A model generated the notes under the pieces. That model did no database searches. It had not been told where the DNA came from and saw only the letters and a program-made list of their open reading frames with translations. A stretch of 64,000 nt of DNA from Winogradskyella sp046545555 (GTDB taxonomy: Bacteria; Bacteroidota; Bacteroidia; Flavobacteriales; Flavobacteriaceae): contig NZ_JBHZTH010000001.1 of the NCBI RefSeq assembly GCF_046545555.1, forward strand, positions 124,001 to 188,000, given 5' to 3'. The position numbers and the translations under genes are program-made. Positions 46,402 to 54,783 of this stretch are shown here, piece after piece. Positions within the stretch are counted from its first letter, which is position 1; every line of letters begins with the position of its first letter.

Positions 46402-46969
46402 TACTATTTCAAAAAGTAGTTGGATAAATGATGTCTTAACTACAGAAAATGAGGTTGATAAAAAAATATTATCAAAATACACCAAATATTACGCTAGTGT
46501 TACTGAACGAAATAACCTATTAGCAAAAAACGACTATTGGTTTCATATTTTTGATAATAATTTTGACGAAAATGAACATTTTGAAAAATTATTGTCCTTC
46601 AAATACCCTATTAAAGAAGCTAATTTCAATTTTCATAATAAAAATAATTATGCCAAGGCGATAACAAAATTAAAAGGATATGTCTCAGAAATTAAAGATG
46701 AATATTTTGTAGCAAAATTAGAGGAACTTGATAATTCTGATACTTATGAAATAGGAGAGTTTGATTTATCAGATGTCGATAAAGGTGATATAGAATTATT
46801 AGAAGTTGGCTCTGTATTTTATTGGAATTTCGGTTATCATGTTGATAGAGGTCAGGTTAAGAAAATGTCAGAAATACGATTTCAAAGAATTTCTAATCTA
46901 GATATAAATGAATTTGATTCTATTTGTGAAGAATCAGACAAACTTAATGATAGCTTAGATTGGGATTAA
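46394..46969 (+). CDS. Unknown protein B of the metF-associated three-gene system, small beta-barrel-like C-terminus
   Basis: This 191-residue acidic soluble protein has a helical, polar first half (about 1-85). The second half is beta-rich: AITKLKGYVSEIKDEYFVAKLEEL (88-111), then GEFDLSDVDKGDIELLEVGSVFYWNFGYHVDRGQVKKMSEIRFQRI (120-165). The latter reads like a small five-strand barrel (OB or SH3-like) with a phrase about the quality of a compound it makes or binds. This is a visual impression and no database family is claimed. It overlaps its neighbours by 8 and 10 bases. The strict coupling implies stoichiometric synthesis with A and the MBL protein. Confidence 0.78.
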   Translation: MHNTISKSSWINDVLTTENEVDKKILSKYTKYYASVTERNNLLAKNDYWFHIFDNNFDENEHFEKLLSFKYPIKEANFNFHNKNNYAKAITKLKGYVSEIKDEYFVAKLEELDNSDTYEIGEFDLSDVDKGDIELLEVGSVFYWNFGYHVDRGQVKKMSEIRFQRISNLDINEFDSICEESDKLNDSLDWD

Positions 46970-48084
46970 ACGATGAATTTTTCACTTTACCTTCAAACGA
47001 TGAAATTGAAGTTACTCTATTTGGAACAGGAGGAGGATATGGAGAATCCATAGTGATAAAAATTAATAATGATGAATGGGTTATTATAGATAGTTGTATA
47101 AACCCAAAGTCAAAAATTCCTTTAGCCTTAAATTATCTAAAAAAGATAGGTGTAAACTTGTCTAGAGATGTGAAATATGTAATTTGTACTCATTGGCATA
47201 ATGATCACGTCAAAGGACTTTCAAATATATTAAGAGTTTGCAAAAATGCTGTATTCTGTATGCCTTCTGTCAGTGATACAAAGAAGTTTTTAAAACTTGT
47301 TAATCTAGATTATTCTAAAATTGAAAAAGGTTCAATTTCCTCATTTAATGAATTTAAAGATTGCCTTGATTTAATTAATCAAAGAAAGAGTAAAACAATA
47401 AGAAGATTAAAGTCGGATTTAGTTATTTATTCTGATGAAATGATTTTGTCGAACCATTCTAAAATTAAAGTTGAGTTATTTTCTCTTTCACCTTCAGAAG
47501 CTGTAATCTTAAATTTCGACAAAGAAATTTCTACTCTTTTTAGAGACTTCAACCTTTCTAAAAAGTTAGTTACTGAAAAGTCCCCAAATGATAAATCTGC
47601 AGCTATTTATTTTAAATATGGTGATTTTAGTGCACTTCTTGGGGCTGATTTGGAAATCTCTAAAAAGGAGGACGAAGGTTGGAAAGATATATACAACAAC
47701 TCTGTAGTAATAAAGAACAAGTCTATTATTTATAAAATACCTCACCATGGCTCCAGTAATGGTTATGAAAAAACCATTTACGAAGGTTTGATAGAACCCA
47801 ATGCTATCACAAAGTTTTCTCCATGGAACTCTGGCTCAAAACTACCAAGACCAGAAATGGTAGATAAATACAAGGGTCATAGTGATAAAGTATATATAAC
47901 CTCTCCTATAAAACTCAATAACAAATCTAAAAAAAGAGATAAAAGTATTGAGAAGATCATCAATCTTTTTAGTCGTAAACTAATTGAAGTAAAGTTTGAA
48001 GAAGGAATTGTTAGGTCAAGACATTCAATATTAGATCCTGATAATATTAAAGTCGAAACGTTTGGTAACGCTTTTAAAGTTTAA
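46960..48084 (+). CDS. ComEC/Rec2-like metallo-beta-lactamase-fold hydrolase
   Basis: The 374-residue protein has the metallo-beta-lactamase metal motif THWHNDH (H78, H80, D82, H83). It also has KSAAIYFKYGDFSALLGADLE with Asp230 as bridging ligand, and IPHHGSS with H262/H263, the pattern of the DNA-uptake ComEC/Rec2 hydrolase domains, some of which are nucleases. No membrane segments are present, so it is a soluble stand-alone enzyme. The start is a TTG at 46960, inside the end of protein B. The only nearby ATG (46973) is out of frame. The C-terminal 70 residues are basic. The likely role is the catalytic effector of the three-gene unit, cutting nucleic acid or a small nucleotide; the substrate is unknown. 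Confidence 0.88.
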   Translation: MGLNDEFFTLPSNDEIEVTLFGTGGGYGESIVIKINNDEWVIIDSCINPKSKIPLALNYLKKIGVNLSRDVKYVICTHWHNDHVKGLSNILRVCKNAVFCMPSVSDTKKFLKLVNLDYSKIEKGSISSFNEFKDCLDLINQRKSKTIRRLKSDLVIYSDEMILSNHSKIKVELFSLSPSEAVILNFDKEISTLFRDFNLSKKLVTEKSPNDKSAAIYFKYGDFSALLGADLEISKKEDEGWKDIYNNSVVIKNKSIIYKIPHHGSSNGYEKTIYEGLIEPNAITKFSPWNSGSKLPRPEMVDKYKGHSDKVYITSPIKLNNKSKKRDKSIEKIINLFSRKLIEVKFEEGIVRSRHSILDPDNIKVETFGNAFKV

Positions 48085-48106
48085 AAATAGAAAGGACTAT
48101 TAATTA

Positions 48107-48309
48107 CGCATCGTTTTCACGTAGATATGCCTGAAAATTTAATTATTTCGATGCTAAAGTGTAAAGACAATAAAGAAGTAAGACAAGTCGGTATAGAGTG
48201 GTGCATAGAACAATCAAAGGAACTTCAAAACGCTGGAATTTCTGTTTTACATTGTTACTCAATGGGCAAAAGTGACAACATAAAAGCAATTGCTTCGGAG
48301 TTGTTTTAA
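48107..48309 (+). pseudogene. Decayed 3'-end copy of metF flanking the insert
   Basis: Bases 48107-48309 match the last 203 bp of metF (45413-45615). Over the final 60 codons 49 residues are identical by eye, with a perfect run through VRQVGIEWCIEQSKELQ. The changes hit normally conserved metF positions (AGIP to AGIS, LHYYSMG to LHCYSMG), so it is not under selection. There is no start region, and a stop precedes it in frame (TAG at 48088). It acts as a long direct repeat with the metF end. Confidence 0.9.
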
Positions 48310-48311
48310 AT

Positions 48312-49847
48312 TTAGACAGCTAATTCGTTTTCCAACTCTTCCAAAGATTTTCCTTTTGTTTCCGGTAAAATTTTTAGAAGTACAAAAAAGCCAATAAGTG
48401 CGATTACACCAAAAATAAAAAAGGTTAATGCATTTCCTAAATTGGAAAGTTCCCAAGGGAAAATTAATTGTACTAAAGAGCTAATCAGTGAGTTCACAAA
48501 TGCAATTACTCCAATTGCTAGACCTCTGTACTTTAATGGATATAATTCTGATAATAAAACCCACATTACAGGGCCCAAAGAAAATGCAAAACAAGCTATA
48601 AAACCTAAAATTCCTACCAAAATTAAACTTGCATTTATTGTTGTAGCTGCTTCTAAAATTGCACCATCATTTTTACTATAAATCTTATTTCCTAAAGCTG
48701 TTTTTATTTCATTCTTAAATTCGACATCACTATTATATTCCTTCTCAGCAAAAGGTAATAATTTTTCTGCATTAGAAAATTGAAAGGTATTAATACTTTC
48801 TTTTGATAATTGATATTTTGCTTGATTAAAGCCATAAGCACATAAGAGTAAGCTAATTGCAATACCTGCTGTACCGATTAACAACAAAGGCCTTCTACCC
48901 ATCCTATCTATTAAATAAATAGCAACAAACGTAAAAACTACTGAAATTGTACTTAATAAAACACCCGAAGAAAAAGCAGCATCTGTTCCAATACCTGTTT
49001 GTTTAAATATAGATGTTGCATAGAAATAAACTGCATTTATCCCCGTAATTTGTTGCAGAACACCTACGATTAAACCTACAATTAAAATAAATCGTAATGA
49101 CCGTTTTAATAACTCTTTAATCTTTAGTGGTTCTTTATTTTTATCTGCATTAATATGTTCTTCGATAGATACAATTTCTAGTTCACCTTTTGCGCTTCCA
49201 TGAATTTGAACTAAAACATCCCTTGTAGCTTCATAACGTCCTTTTAAATACAACCACCGTGGACTCTTTGGAACAAAAAACAAAAACACAAAGTATAATA
49301 TTGCAGGAATTAACTCAACACCTAGCATCCATCTCCAAACGTTATTATCATTAAGAAAGTTGTTTTCTGGTGTATTGTATTTATTAAAAAAATAATTACT
49401 TAAAAACGCTGCGAAAAAACCAAAGACGATATTTAATTGCTGCAACGAAACTAGCTTTCCTCTATTTTCTGCGGATGAAATTTCAGCAATGTACATCGGT
49501 GCCAAAACTAATGCAGCACCAAATGCTAAACCACCAATCATCCTAGCTATATAAAGTATTTCATAGGTAGATGCAAGAGCCGATAAAACAGCCGAAATAG
49601 CATATAAAAATGCTACAAAAATGAGCAGCTTTTTTCTTCCCAGAAAATCACTCAACCTTCCTGAAAACAACATAGCAAACATTGCTGCAAAAGATGGAGA
49701 ACTAACTACCCAACCTGATTGAATTTCATTTAAATCAAATTCAGGACCAGCAAAAGACATAACACCAGAAATAATACCTGCATCAAAGCCAAAAAGGAAT
49801 CCACCTAAAGACACAACAAACGCAATAAAGACGAGTTTTCTATTCAT
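48312..49847 (-). CDS. MFS sugar porter (SP family)
   Basis: The 511-residue protein has twelve membrane helices and the SP-family signatures GGFLFGFDAGIISG (helix 1), the loop motifs RMGRRPL and RxSDFLGRKK, PESPRWL (as PKSPRWL) and the C-terminal LPETKGKSLEE. It should import a monosaccharide or uronate by proton symport. It lies at the edge of the PUL and probably carries the final monosaccharide or 4-deoxy-uronate across the inner membrane, which is inference from context. Its stop codon is 2 bases from the end of the metF remnant. It follows the EamA gene by 33 bases. Confidence 0.93.
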   Translation of the reverse strand: MNRKLVFIAFVVSLGGFLFGFDAGIISGVMSFAGPEFDLNEIQSGWVVSSPSFAAMFAMLFSGRLSDFLGRKKLLIFVAFLYAISAVLSALASTYEILYIARMIGGLAFGAALVLAPMYIAEISSAENRGKLVSLQQLNIVFGFFAAFLSNYFFNKYNTPENNFLNDNNVWRWMLGVELIPAILYFVFLFFVPKSPRWLYLKGRYEATRDVLVQIHGSAKGELEIVSIEEHINADKNKEPLKIKELLKRSLRFILIVGLIVGVLQQITGINAVYFYATSIFKQTGIGTDAAFSSGVLLSTISVVFTFVAIYLIDRMGRRPLLLIGTAGIAISLLLCAYGFNQAKYQLSKESINTFQFSNAEKLLPFAEKEYNSDVEFKNEIKTALGNKIYSKNDGAILEAATTINASLILVGILGFIACFAFSLGPVMWVLLSELYPLKYRGLAIGVIAFVNSLISSLVQLIFPWELSNLGNALTFFIFGVIALIGFFVLLKILPETKGKSLEELENELAV

Positions 49848-49880
49848 AATATCAGTGCTGCTTAAAATATTTTTTTTGAT

Positions 49881-50717
49881 TCAATTATTGGTTTTCTTTA
49901 TAATAACATTTAAGGTAAGACCAAGAACAATCAGTAAAATACCTCCCAAACTCCATAGAGTGTAGACCTCTTTAAACCATGTAAAACCAATAATTATTGT
50001 AAAAATAACCTCTAAATACTTTAATGGAGCCACTTGGTTGGTTTCACCTACTTGCATTGCTTTAGTCATATAAAGTTGGGCAAAATACCCAAAAATACCC
50101 AAACTCAAAAAGACTAACCACTCTTCTCCTTTTGGTGTGATCCAATTATTGATTGCTAAAAGACCACCAATAACCGCAGAAATAACCATAAAATAATTTA
50201 CTACAACAACGGGATGATCTTCCTTGCCAATTTTTCTAATTGTAATATATACTAAACCAGCAAAAATCGAAGATACGACTGCAAAAATAACACCTTCAAC
50301 TTGCACTTCTGAATTGAACCCCTTTAAAATCAAAACACCTGAAAATGCAATTGCAAAAAACAGCCATTGCATCGGTTTAATTTTTTCCTTAAGGATTATT
50401 AAAGCAAAAAATGCCGCAAAAATTGGAGCTATATACCTTATAGAAACAGCAGTTCCCATAGCTATATATTTTAGCGACAAAAAGAACAAGGTCATAGAAA
50501 TAAGGCCAAATACTGATCTAGTAATAAGTAATGCTTTTTTATTACCTAAAATTGAAATGTTATTTTTTAACAAAAATGGAATTGTAAAAAACAGAGATCC
50601 TATGGATCTAAAAAATACAATCTGGTAAACACTAAAATTATTTAAAGACTTTACAAATACATTTAAAAACGTAAACGCAAGTGCGCTAATTATCATGTAC
50701 TGTATTGCCTTCTTCAA
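49881..50717 (-). CDS. EamA/DMT-family transporter
   Basis: The 278-residue protein has ten predicted membrane helices in two EamA repeats (about 5-135 and 145-275). The characteristic end-of-repeat positive motif LKEKIKPMQWLFFAIAFSGVLIL is visible in the first half. The family exports small metabolites. It probably forms an operon with the MFS porter downstream, and diverges from the PL6 gene. The substrate is unknown, and a PUL-related role is only suggested by position. Confidence 0.88.
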   Translation of the reverse strand: MKKAIQYMIISALAFTFLNVFVKSLNNFSVYQIVFFRSIGSLFFTIPFLLKNNISILGNKKALLITRSVFGLISMTLFFLSLKYIAMGTAVSIRYIAPIFAAFFALIILKEKIKPMQWLFFAIAFSGVLILKGFNSEVQVEGVIFAVVSSIFAGLVYITIRKIGKEDHPVVVVNYFMVISAVIGGLLAINNWITPKGEEWLVFLSLGIFGYFAQLYMTKAMQVGETNQVAPLKYLEVIFTIIIGFTWFKEVYTLWSLGGILLIVLGLTLNVIIKKTNN

Positions 50718-50826
50718 AGTTTAATATTTGTTAAATTTTATTGCATTTTACAAAGAAGCAATTTAAGCATAAAATCACGAAAAATAATTAGAAAATAGTT
50801 CAATTATTGCTTATTTTTAAAGGCCT

Positions 50827-50852
50827 AATCAAAAACGGAACCGTTTTTGATT
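50827..50852. promoter_or_regulatory. Perfect 12-bp-armed inverted repeat upstream of the PL6 gene
   Basis: AATCAAAAACGG and its reverse complement CCGTTTTTGATT flank a 2-base AA centre. It lies 39 bases before the PL6 ATG, in the divergent region shared with the EamA gene. There is no T-run, so an operator is more likely than a terminator. The CGG..CCG core resembles LacI-type operators, but no LacI gene is in the window. Confidence 0.5.
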
Positions 50853-50890
50853 ATTTTAATTTATTACTTAAAATAGAATCAATTTTACAA

Positions 50891-53281
50891 ATGAAAACTT
50901 CACAACTTTTTATACTTATAAGCTCATTTATATTTATAAGTTTTTCTAACGCACAAGACATCATCGTTTCAAATATTTCTGAATATAACATTGCGCTCTC
51001 TAAAGTGAATTCTGGCGGAACGATTATTTTAAAAAATGGAGAATGGAAAGACACAAAATTATTGGCCCATGGTAATGGATCAAAAGAAAATCCTGTAATT
51101 ATTAAATCCGAGACGCCAGGCAAAGTTATTTTATCTGGCGATTCTGGTCTTAACATATATGGAAATCATGTTATTGTAAGCGGTCTTTGGTTTAAGGACG
51201 GAAAAATCACTTCTAAATCTATTGTTCAATTCAGAAAAAACTCGAAAGAATTTGCTAATAATTGTAGGTTTACTAATTCAACAATATCATATGTTGGTGT
51301 CGCAGATGACAGTATTAAAGATCACTGGGTAGATATTTGGGGTAAAAACAACAGGGTCGATCATAACAATTTTACTGGTAAGACTTCTTCTGGAACAACC
51401 TTAGTAGTTTGGCTAAAGGGAGAAGAGCATATTGAAAATAATCATCAAATAGATCATAATTTTTTTGGGCCAAGACCAGATTTGGGAGAAAATGGAGGCG
51501 AAACCATAAGGATTGGTACGAGTGCGAATTCTATGAAATCATCGAAAACAATCGTAGAAAACAACACTTTTAAACAGTGCGATGGTGAAATTGAAATTAT
51601 ATCTAATAAGTCTAATGATAACATTTTTAGAAACAATTTATTTATAGAAAGTAAAGGAACGTTAACCCTAAGACATGGTAATAACGCTTTAGTAGAAAAT
51701 AATGTTTTTTTAGGAAATAACGTTTCTAATACTGGTGGTATTAGAGTAATTAACGAGGGTCATATCGTTAGAAATAATTTAATGGTAGGTCTAAAAGGCA
51801 ATGGCTATAGAGGACCTATTGTTATTATGAATGGAGTACCTAATTCACCATTAAACAGATACAATCAAGTTAAGAATGTAGATATTCAAAATAACACTAT
51901 CATAAATTGTGGCCCTATGACTTTTGGTGCTGGCAAAAGTGACGAGTTAAGTTTAGCACCAGAAAATACAGTATTTGCAAATAATATAATTACAAACACA
52001 AATGGTGGAAGAATATTAGATATTGTAGATAATACAGATGGCATTTCTTTTAGCGGAAACATAGTAGATAGTGAGGCTAGTGCAGACTCAAGATATTTTA
52101 TAAAAACATCTATAGACTGGAGTGTTTTAAAATCGTTACCAATGCCAACTGAAAATAATCCTGTTCTAAAAAGCGTAACAAAAACTCCAAAGAGTCCGAT
52201 TGAAGATATTACACAATCTAATAGAGATGTTTACGTTGCTGGAGCTTTTAACTTAAATAATACCGGAATGCCAAAAGCTTTGTTAACCAGAACAGGTCCC
52301 GGTTGGAAACCTAATATTATTGCGCCAGTAGTAAAACCAGAAGATTTAATTATCGAACCAGGTATTGGAACTTTATCTAAAGCTCTTAGCAAAACAAAAG
52401 ATGGCGATGTTATTACACTAAAAGAAGGGTTGTATATTCTAAGTAAAAGTTTGAAAGTGAAAAGTAAAGTTTCAATTATTGGCTCTGAAAATGGAGAAAC
52501 CATTGTAAAAATGATAGATGATATAGACAAACCCTTCACCTATTTTCTAAGAATTAATCAAGGAACATCTCTTAATATTAAAAATGTCACTTTTGATGCA
52601 TCACACAGCAGACCAGCAAAATATGCTATTGTTTCGCCAGATAAATTGGAATCTGATTTATATGAACTTAGCGCAGAAAATTGCACATTTAAAAATTTCA
52701 CCACTCAAAGTGGCGGAAGCATTTTTAAAGCATATAATGGTACAATGGCAAGTAGTCTGAATTTTAAAAATTGTAAATTCTTAGATAGTTATAGAGGGCT
52801 GAATCTTTCATATGATAAAGACAACTTAGGAAAATATAACGCCGAAGCCATTTCGATAGATAACTGTATATTTAAAAATATTGAAGAATTTGCAGTTAAT
52901 TATATCAGAACTACGCCAAACGTAAATATAAAAGGCGGTAAACTTTTAATTACAAATAGTGTATTTGATAAAGTAGCAAATACAGAGAAAGGGAGAATTA
53001 TTAGACCAAATGGTATACATGAAGTTACAATTAAAAATTCAGTATTTATAAATAGCTATAAAGCACTAAAGCCGCTTAATTTAGAAGGTGTAAATAGCAT
53101 AATAAAAAACTGTTTGTTTGATGATAGTGGTTTTCCTAAAGTGACTAAAGGTGCAAAAGAACAAAACATGGTTTATAAAAGCCCTAAGTGGGAAGATAGG
53201 AATAACTATATACCGAGTAAAAAATCACCATTGCAAAAAGAGAATAATGGTAGAGAGCAGATAGGCCTTAGAAATAAGTAA
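50891..53281 (+). CDS. Polysaccharide lyase family 6 (alginate/chondroitin-type lyase), two-domain
   Basis: The 796-residue protein has a signal peptide (cleavage after ISFSNAQ), then a right-handed beta-helix lyase domain (about 25-400) and a second beta-helix (about 470-790). The PL6 catalytic signature is complete: calcium ligands E233 and E235 in GEIEII, the base Lys240 in ISNKS, and the acid Arg261 in LTLRHG. This exactly matches the E243/E245/K250/R271 spacing of chondroitinase B. The two-domain length is that of PL6 alginate lyases such as AlyGC, so alginate is the first guess, although the PUL also has ulvan-like features. The ATG at 50891 is preferred, since an upstream in-frame ATG would add residues before the signal peptide. 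Confidence 0.93.
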   Translation: MKTSQLFILISSFIFISFSNAQDIIVSNISEYNIALSKVNSGGTIILKNGEWKDTKLLAHGNGSKENPVIIKSETPGKVILSGDSGLNIYGNHVIVSGLWFKDGKITSKSIVQFRKNSKEFANNCRFTNSTISYVGVADDSIKDHWVDIWGKNNRVDHNNFTGKTSSGTTLVVWLKGEEHIENNHQIDHNFFGPRPDLGENGGETIRIGTSANSMKSSKTIVENNTFKQCDGEIEIISNKSNDNIFRNNLFIESKGTLTLRHGNNALVENNVFLGNNVSNTGGIRVINEGHIVRNNLMVGLKGNGYRGPIVIMNGVPNSPLNRYNQVKNVDIQNNTIINCGPMTFGAGKSDELSLAPENTVFANNIITNTNGGRILDIVDNTDGISFSGNIVDSEASADSRYFIKTSIDWSVLKSLPMPTENNPVLKSVTKTPKSPIEDITQSNRDVYVAGAFNLNNTGMPKALLTRTGPGWKPNIIAPVVKPEDLIIEPGIGTLSKALSKTKDGDVITLKEGLYILSKSLKVKSKVSIIGSENGETIVKMIDDIDKPFTYFLRINQGTSLNIKNVTFDASHSRPAKYAIVSPDKLESDLYELSAENCTFKNFTTQSGGSIFKAYNGTMASSLNFKNCKFLDSYRGLNLSYDKDNLGKYNAEAISIDNCIFKNIEEFAVNYIRTTPNVNIKGGKLLITNSVFDKVANTEKGRIIRPNGIHEVTIKNSVFINSYKALKPLNLEGVNSIIKNCLFDDSGFPKVTKGAKEQNMVYKSPKWEDRNNYIPSKKSPLQKENNGREQIGLRNK

Positions 53282-53299
53282 GGTTTAACGTTAAATATA

Positions 53300-53336
53300 A
53301 AAAAGGGCAACTTATTAAATTTAAGTTGCCCTTTTT
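53300..53336. terminator. Bidirectional terminator between PL6 and the lamin-tail gene
   Basis: The stem AAAAAGGGCAACTTA/TAAGTTGCCCTTTTT has an 7- to 8-base loop. It serves both convergent genes. Confidence 0.9.
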
Positions 53337-53359
53337 CTATAACTGTAGTTTTAATTAAC

Positions 53360-54694
53360 TTATTCAATAATAACTCGCCTCGTTATTGAGTTAGAACCAG
53401 AATTTATTTTCAGTAAATAAACTCCTGTCGCCATGTTAGAAACGTCAATTGAATCGTTAACAAGGTTAGTAGTTGAAAGTACATTTACACCTACTATATT
53501 ATATAATTGAACAGAATCAATTTGAGTATCATCTGATGTTCTAATTGTTATATTTGTTTTTGCAGGGTTTGGAAATACACTAAATTCAGTTTGTACTATG
53601 TCGTTTGAAGAAAGTGTAGAAAAATCAACATTAATTTCACCTATTGTTAAACCGTCAATATCGCTCATTGAACCTAAACCACTTAATGAATTGCCTGTTA
53701 ATTCAGAAGTTGGAAAGTTTCTCTCTGCTGTACCACTAAAAGTCCAATCTGGGCCCGAACGTGAATTTATGCGTCCTGCCATCCAATCATCGTTGTTGAT
53801 TCCATCAACAGAAACGGAGTTACCTGTTTTCACTCCTTGTCTAGCAAAATATTGAGGATATTGATTAAGAGGAATTATAGTAGCAGATAATGCAGGATCA
53901 ACAGTTACAGTAACAGCTGTTGGTAACATTGCCATAGGATCTTCAACAAAAACCACTGGACTATATGCATATTCTCCCGTTCCTCCAATATCATCATCAT
54001 CTAAAATAGCTACAGAATCATAAATAGTCCAACCTGTTGCTAAACCATCTAAAATTCCATCCGCATTTGAATCAATTTCTTCTCCATCTGGATTACCTTC
54101 CATTGCAGGCGTTTGTATAATCATATAAGTAGCACTTTGATCGATCATAGTTCCGTCATACCCTCTTACACTCGATACACCATTAAATCTATCTAATTCA
54201 TAATCACCGTCACCTTCTAAGACCCACGCTGGTACGCCTGTAAACTCTATAGTCAAAACAGAGGCTGATGAGGCAGCCAAAGCCGAAGCATAAGGATTGG
54301 TAATAGTTACACCACTGATATCAGTCGTTCCGTCAGAATCTAATGAACCAGTATCAAAAGTCATATTAGAGACAATGACTAAAATCCCGTTACTTCCAAA
54401 TGTTAATCCACCTAATTCTACTGCATCTTGAATTCTTCCCGGATTTTCATCATCACCATCAATGGCAATAAAGTATACATCGTCTGGAATTGTTGCACCA
54501 GGAGTACCTCTAAACTCAAAATATTCTAAAGTATCATCTACAGCATATTCAAAGTCCTGAACTAAAGGAGTGTCTGTGTAATCGTTAAATACACCTGAAT
54601 TATTTGGCGGACTGACGACAATCTCACTAATATAATATTGTGCACTCATAAATTGAGTGACTATTAAAAATGCAAAAAGTAATTTTGTTTTCAT
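53360..54694 (-). CDS. T9SS-secreted lamin-tail-type surface protein
   Basis: The 444-residue protein has a signal peptide (cleavage after TQFMSAQ). An N-terminal lamin-tail-domain-like beta-sandwich follows (YYISEIVVSPPNN..., EYFEFRGTPGA, VYFIAIDGD), then a low-complexity acidic middle and a C-terminal type A T9SS sorting domain (FSVFPNPAKTNITI, GVYLLKINSGSNS). No lyase or glycosidase catalytic motif is seen. It may be a PUL carbohydrate-binding or anchoring protein. Two ATTGGT..ACCAAT operator-like sites sit 47 to 73 bases upstream, so it is probably controlled with the PUL. Confidence 0.82.
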   Translation of the reverse strand: MKTKLLFAFLIVTQFMSAQYYISEIVVSPPNNSGVFNDYTDTPLVQDFEYAVDDTLEYFEFRGTPGATIPDDVYFIAIDGDDENPGRIQDAVELGGLTFGSNGILVIVSNMTFDTGSLDSDGTTDISGVTITNPYASALAASSASVLTIEFTGVPAWVLEGDGDYELDRFNGVSSVRGYDGTMIDQSATYMIIQTPAMEGNPDGEEIDSNADGILDGLATGWTIYDSVAILDDDDIGGTGEYAYSPVVFVEDPMAMLPTAVTVTVDPALSATIIPLNQYPQYFARQGVKTGNSVSVDGINNDDWMAGRINSRSGPDWTFSGTAERNFPTSELTGNSLSGLGSMSDIDGLTIGEINVDFSTLSSNDIVQTEFSVFPNPAKTNITIRTSDDTQIDSVQLYNIVGVNVLSTTNLVNDSIDVSNMATGVYLLKINSGSNSITRRVIIE

Positions 54695-54740
54695 AATCGT
54701 TTTTTTAGTTATATTATTTAATTTAAAATACTATTGGTTA

Positions 54741-54767
54741 ATTGGTAAACCAATCTGGTCAACCAAA
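54741..54767 (-). promoter_or_regulatory. Tandem GntR-type operators upstream of the lamin-tail gene
   Basis: ATTGGT-AA-ACCAAT at 54741-54754 is followed by TCTGGT-CA-ACCAAA at 54754-54767, and an ATTGGT half-site lies just upstream at 54733. The core TGGT-NN-ACCA fits operators of FCD-type GntR (FadR-like) regulators, and such a gene is in this locus at 62110-62820. Confidence 0.6.
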
Positions 54768-54783
54768 TATACATAAAATTATT

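Noticed and set aside
48127..48309. 60-residue ORF as an independent gene
   Set aside because: It is the C-terminal end of MetF copied from 45433-45615, with changes at conserved positions and no start region of its own; treated as a remnant.
45616..48311. Integrase, transposase or terminal inverted repeats at the metF insert
   Set aside because: I looked at both edges and found only the metF duplication; no recombinase frame and no target-site repeats beyond it.
50224..50628. 134-codon frame antisense to the EamA gene
   Set aside because: It is antisense to a convincing ten-helix transporter, with no promoter or family resemblance.
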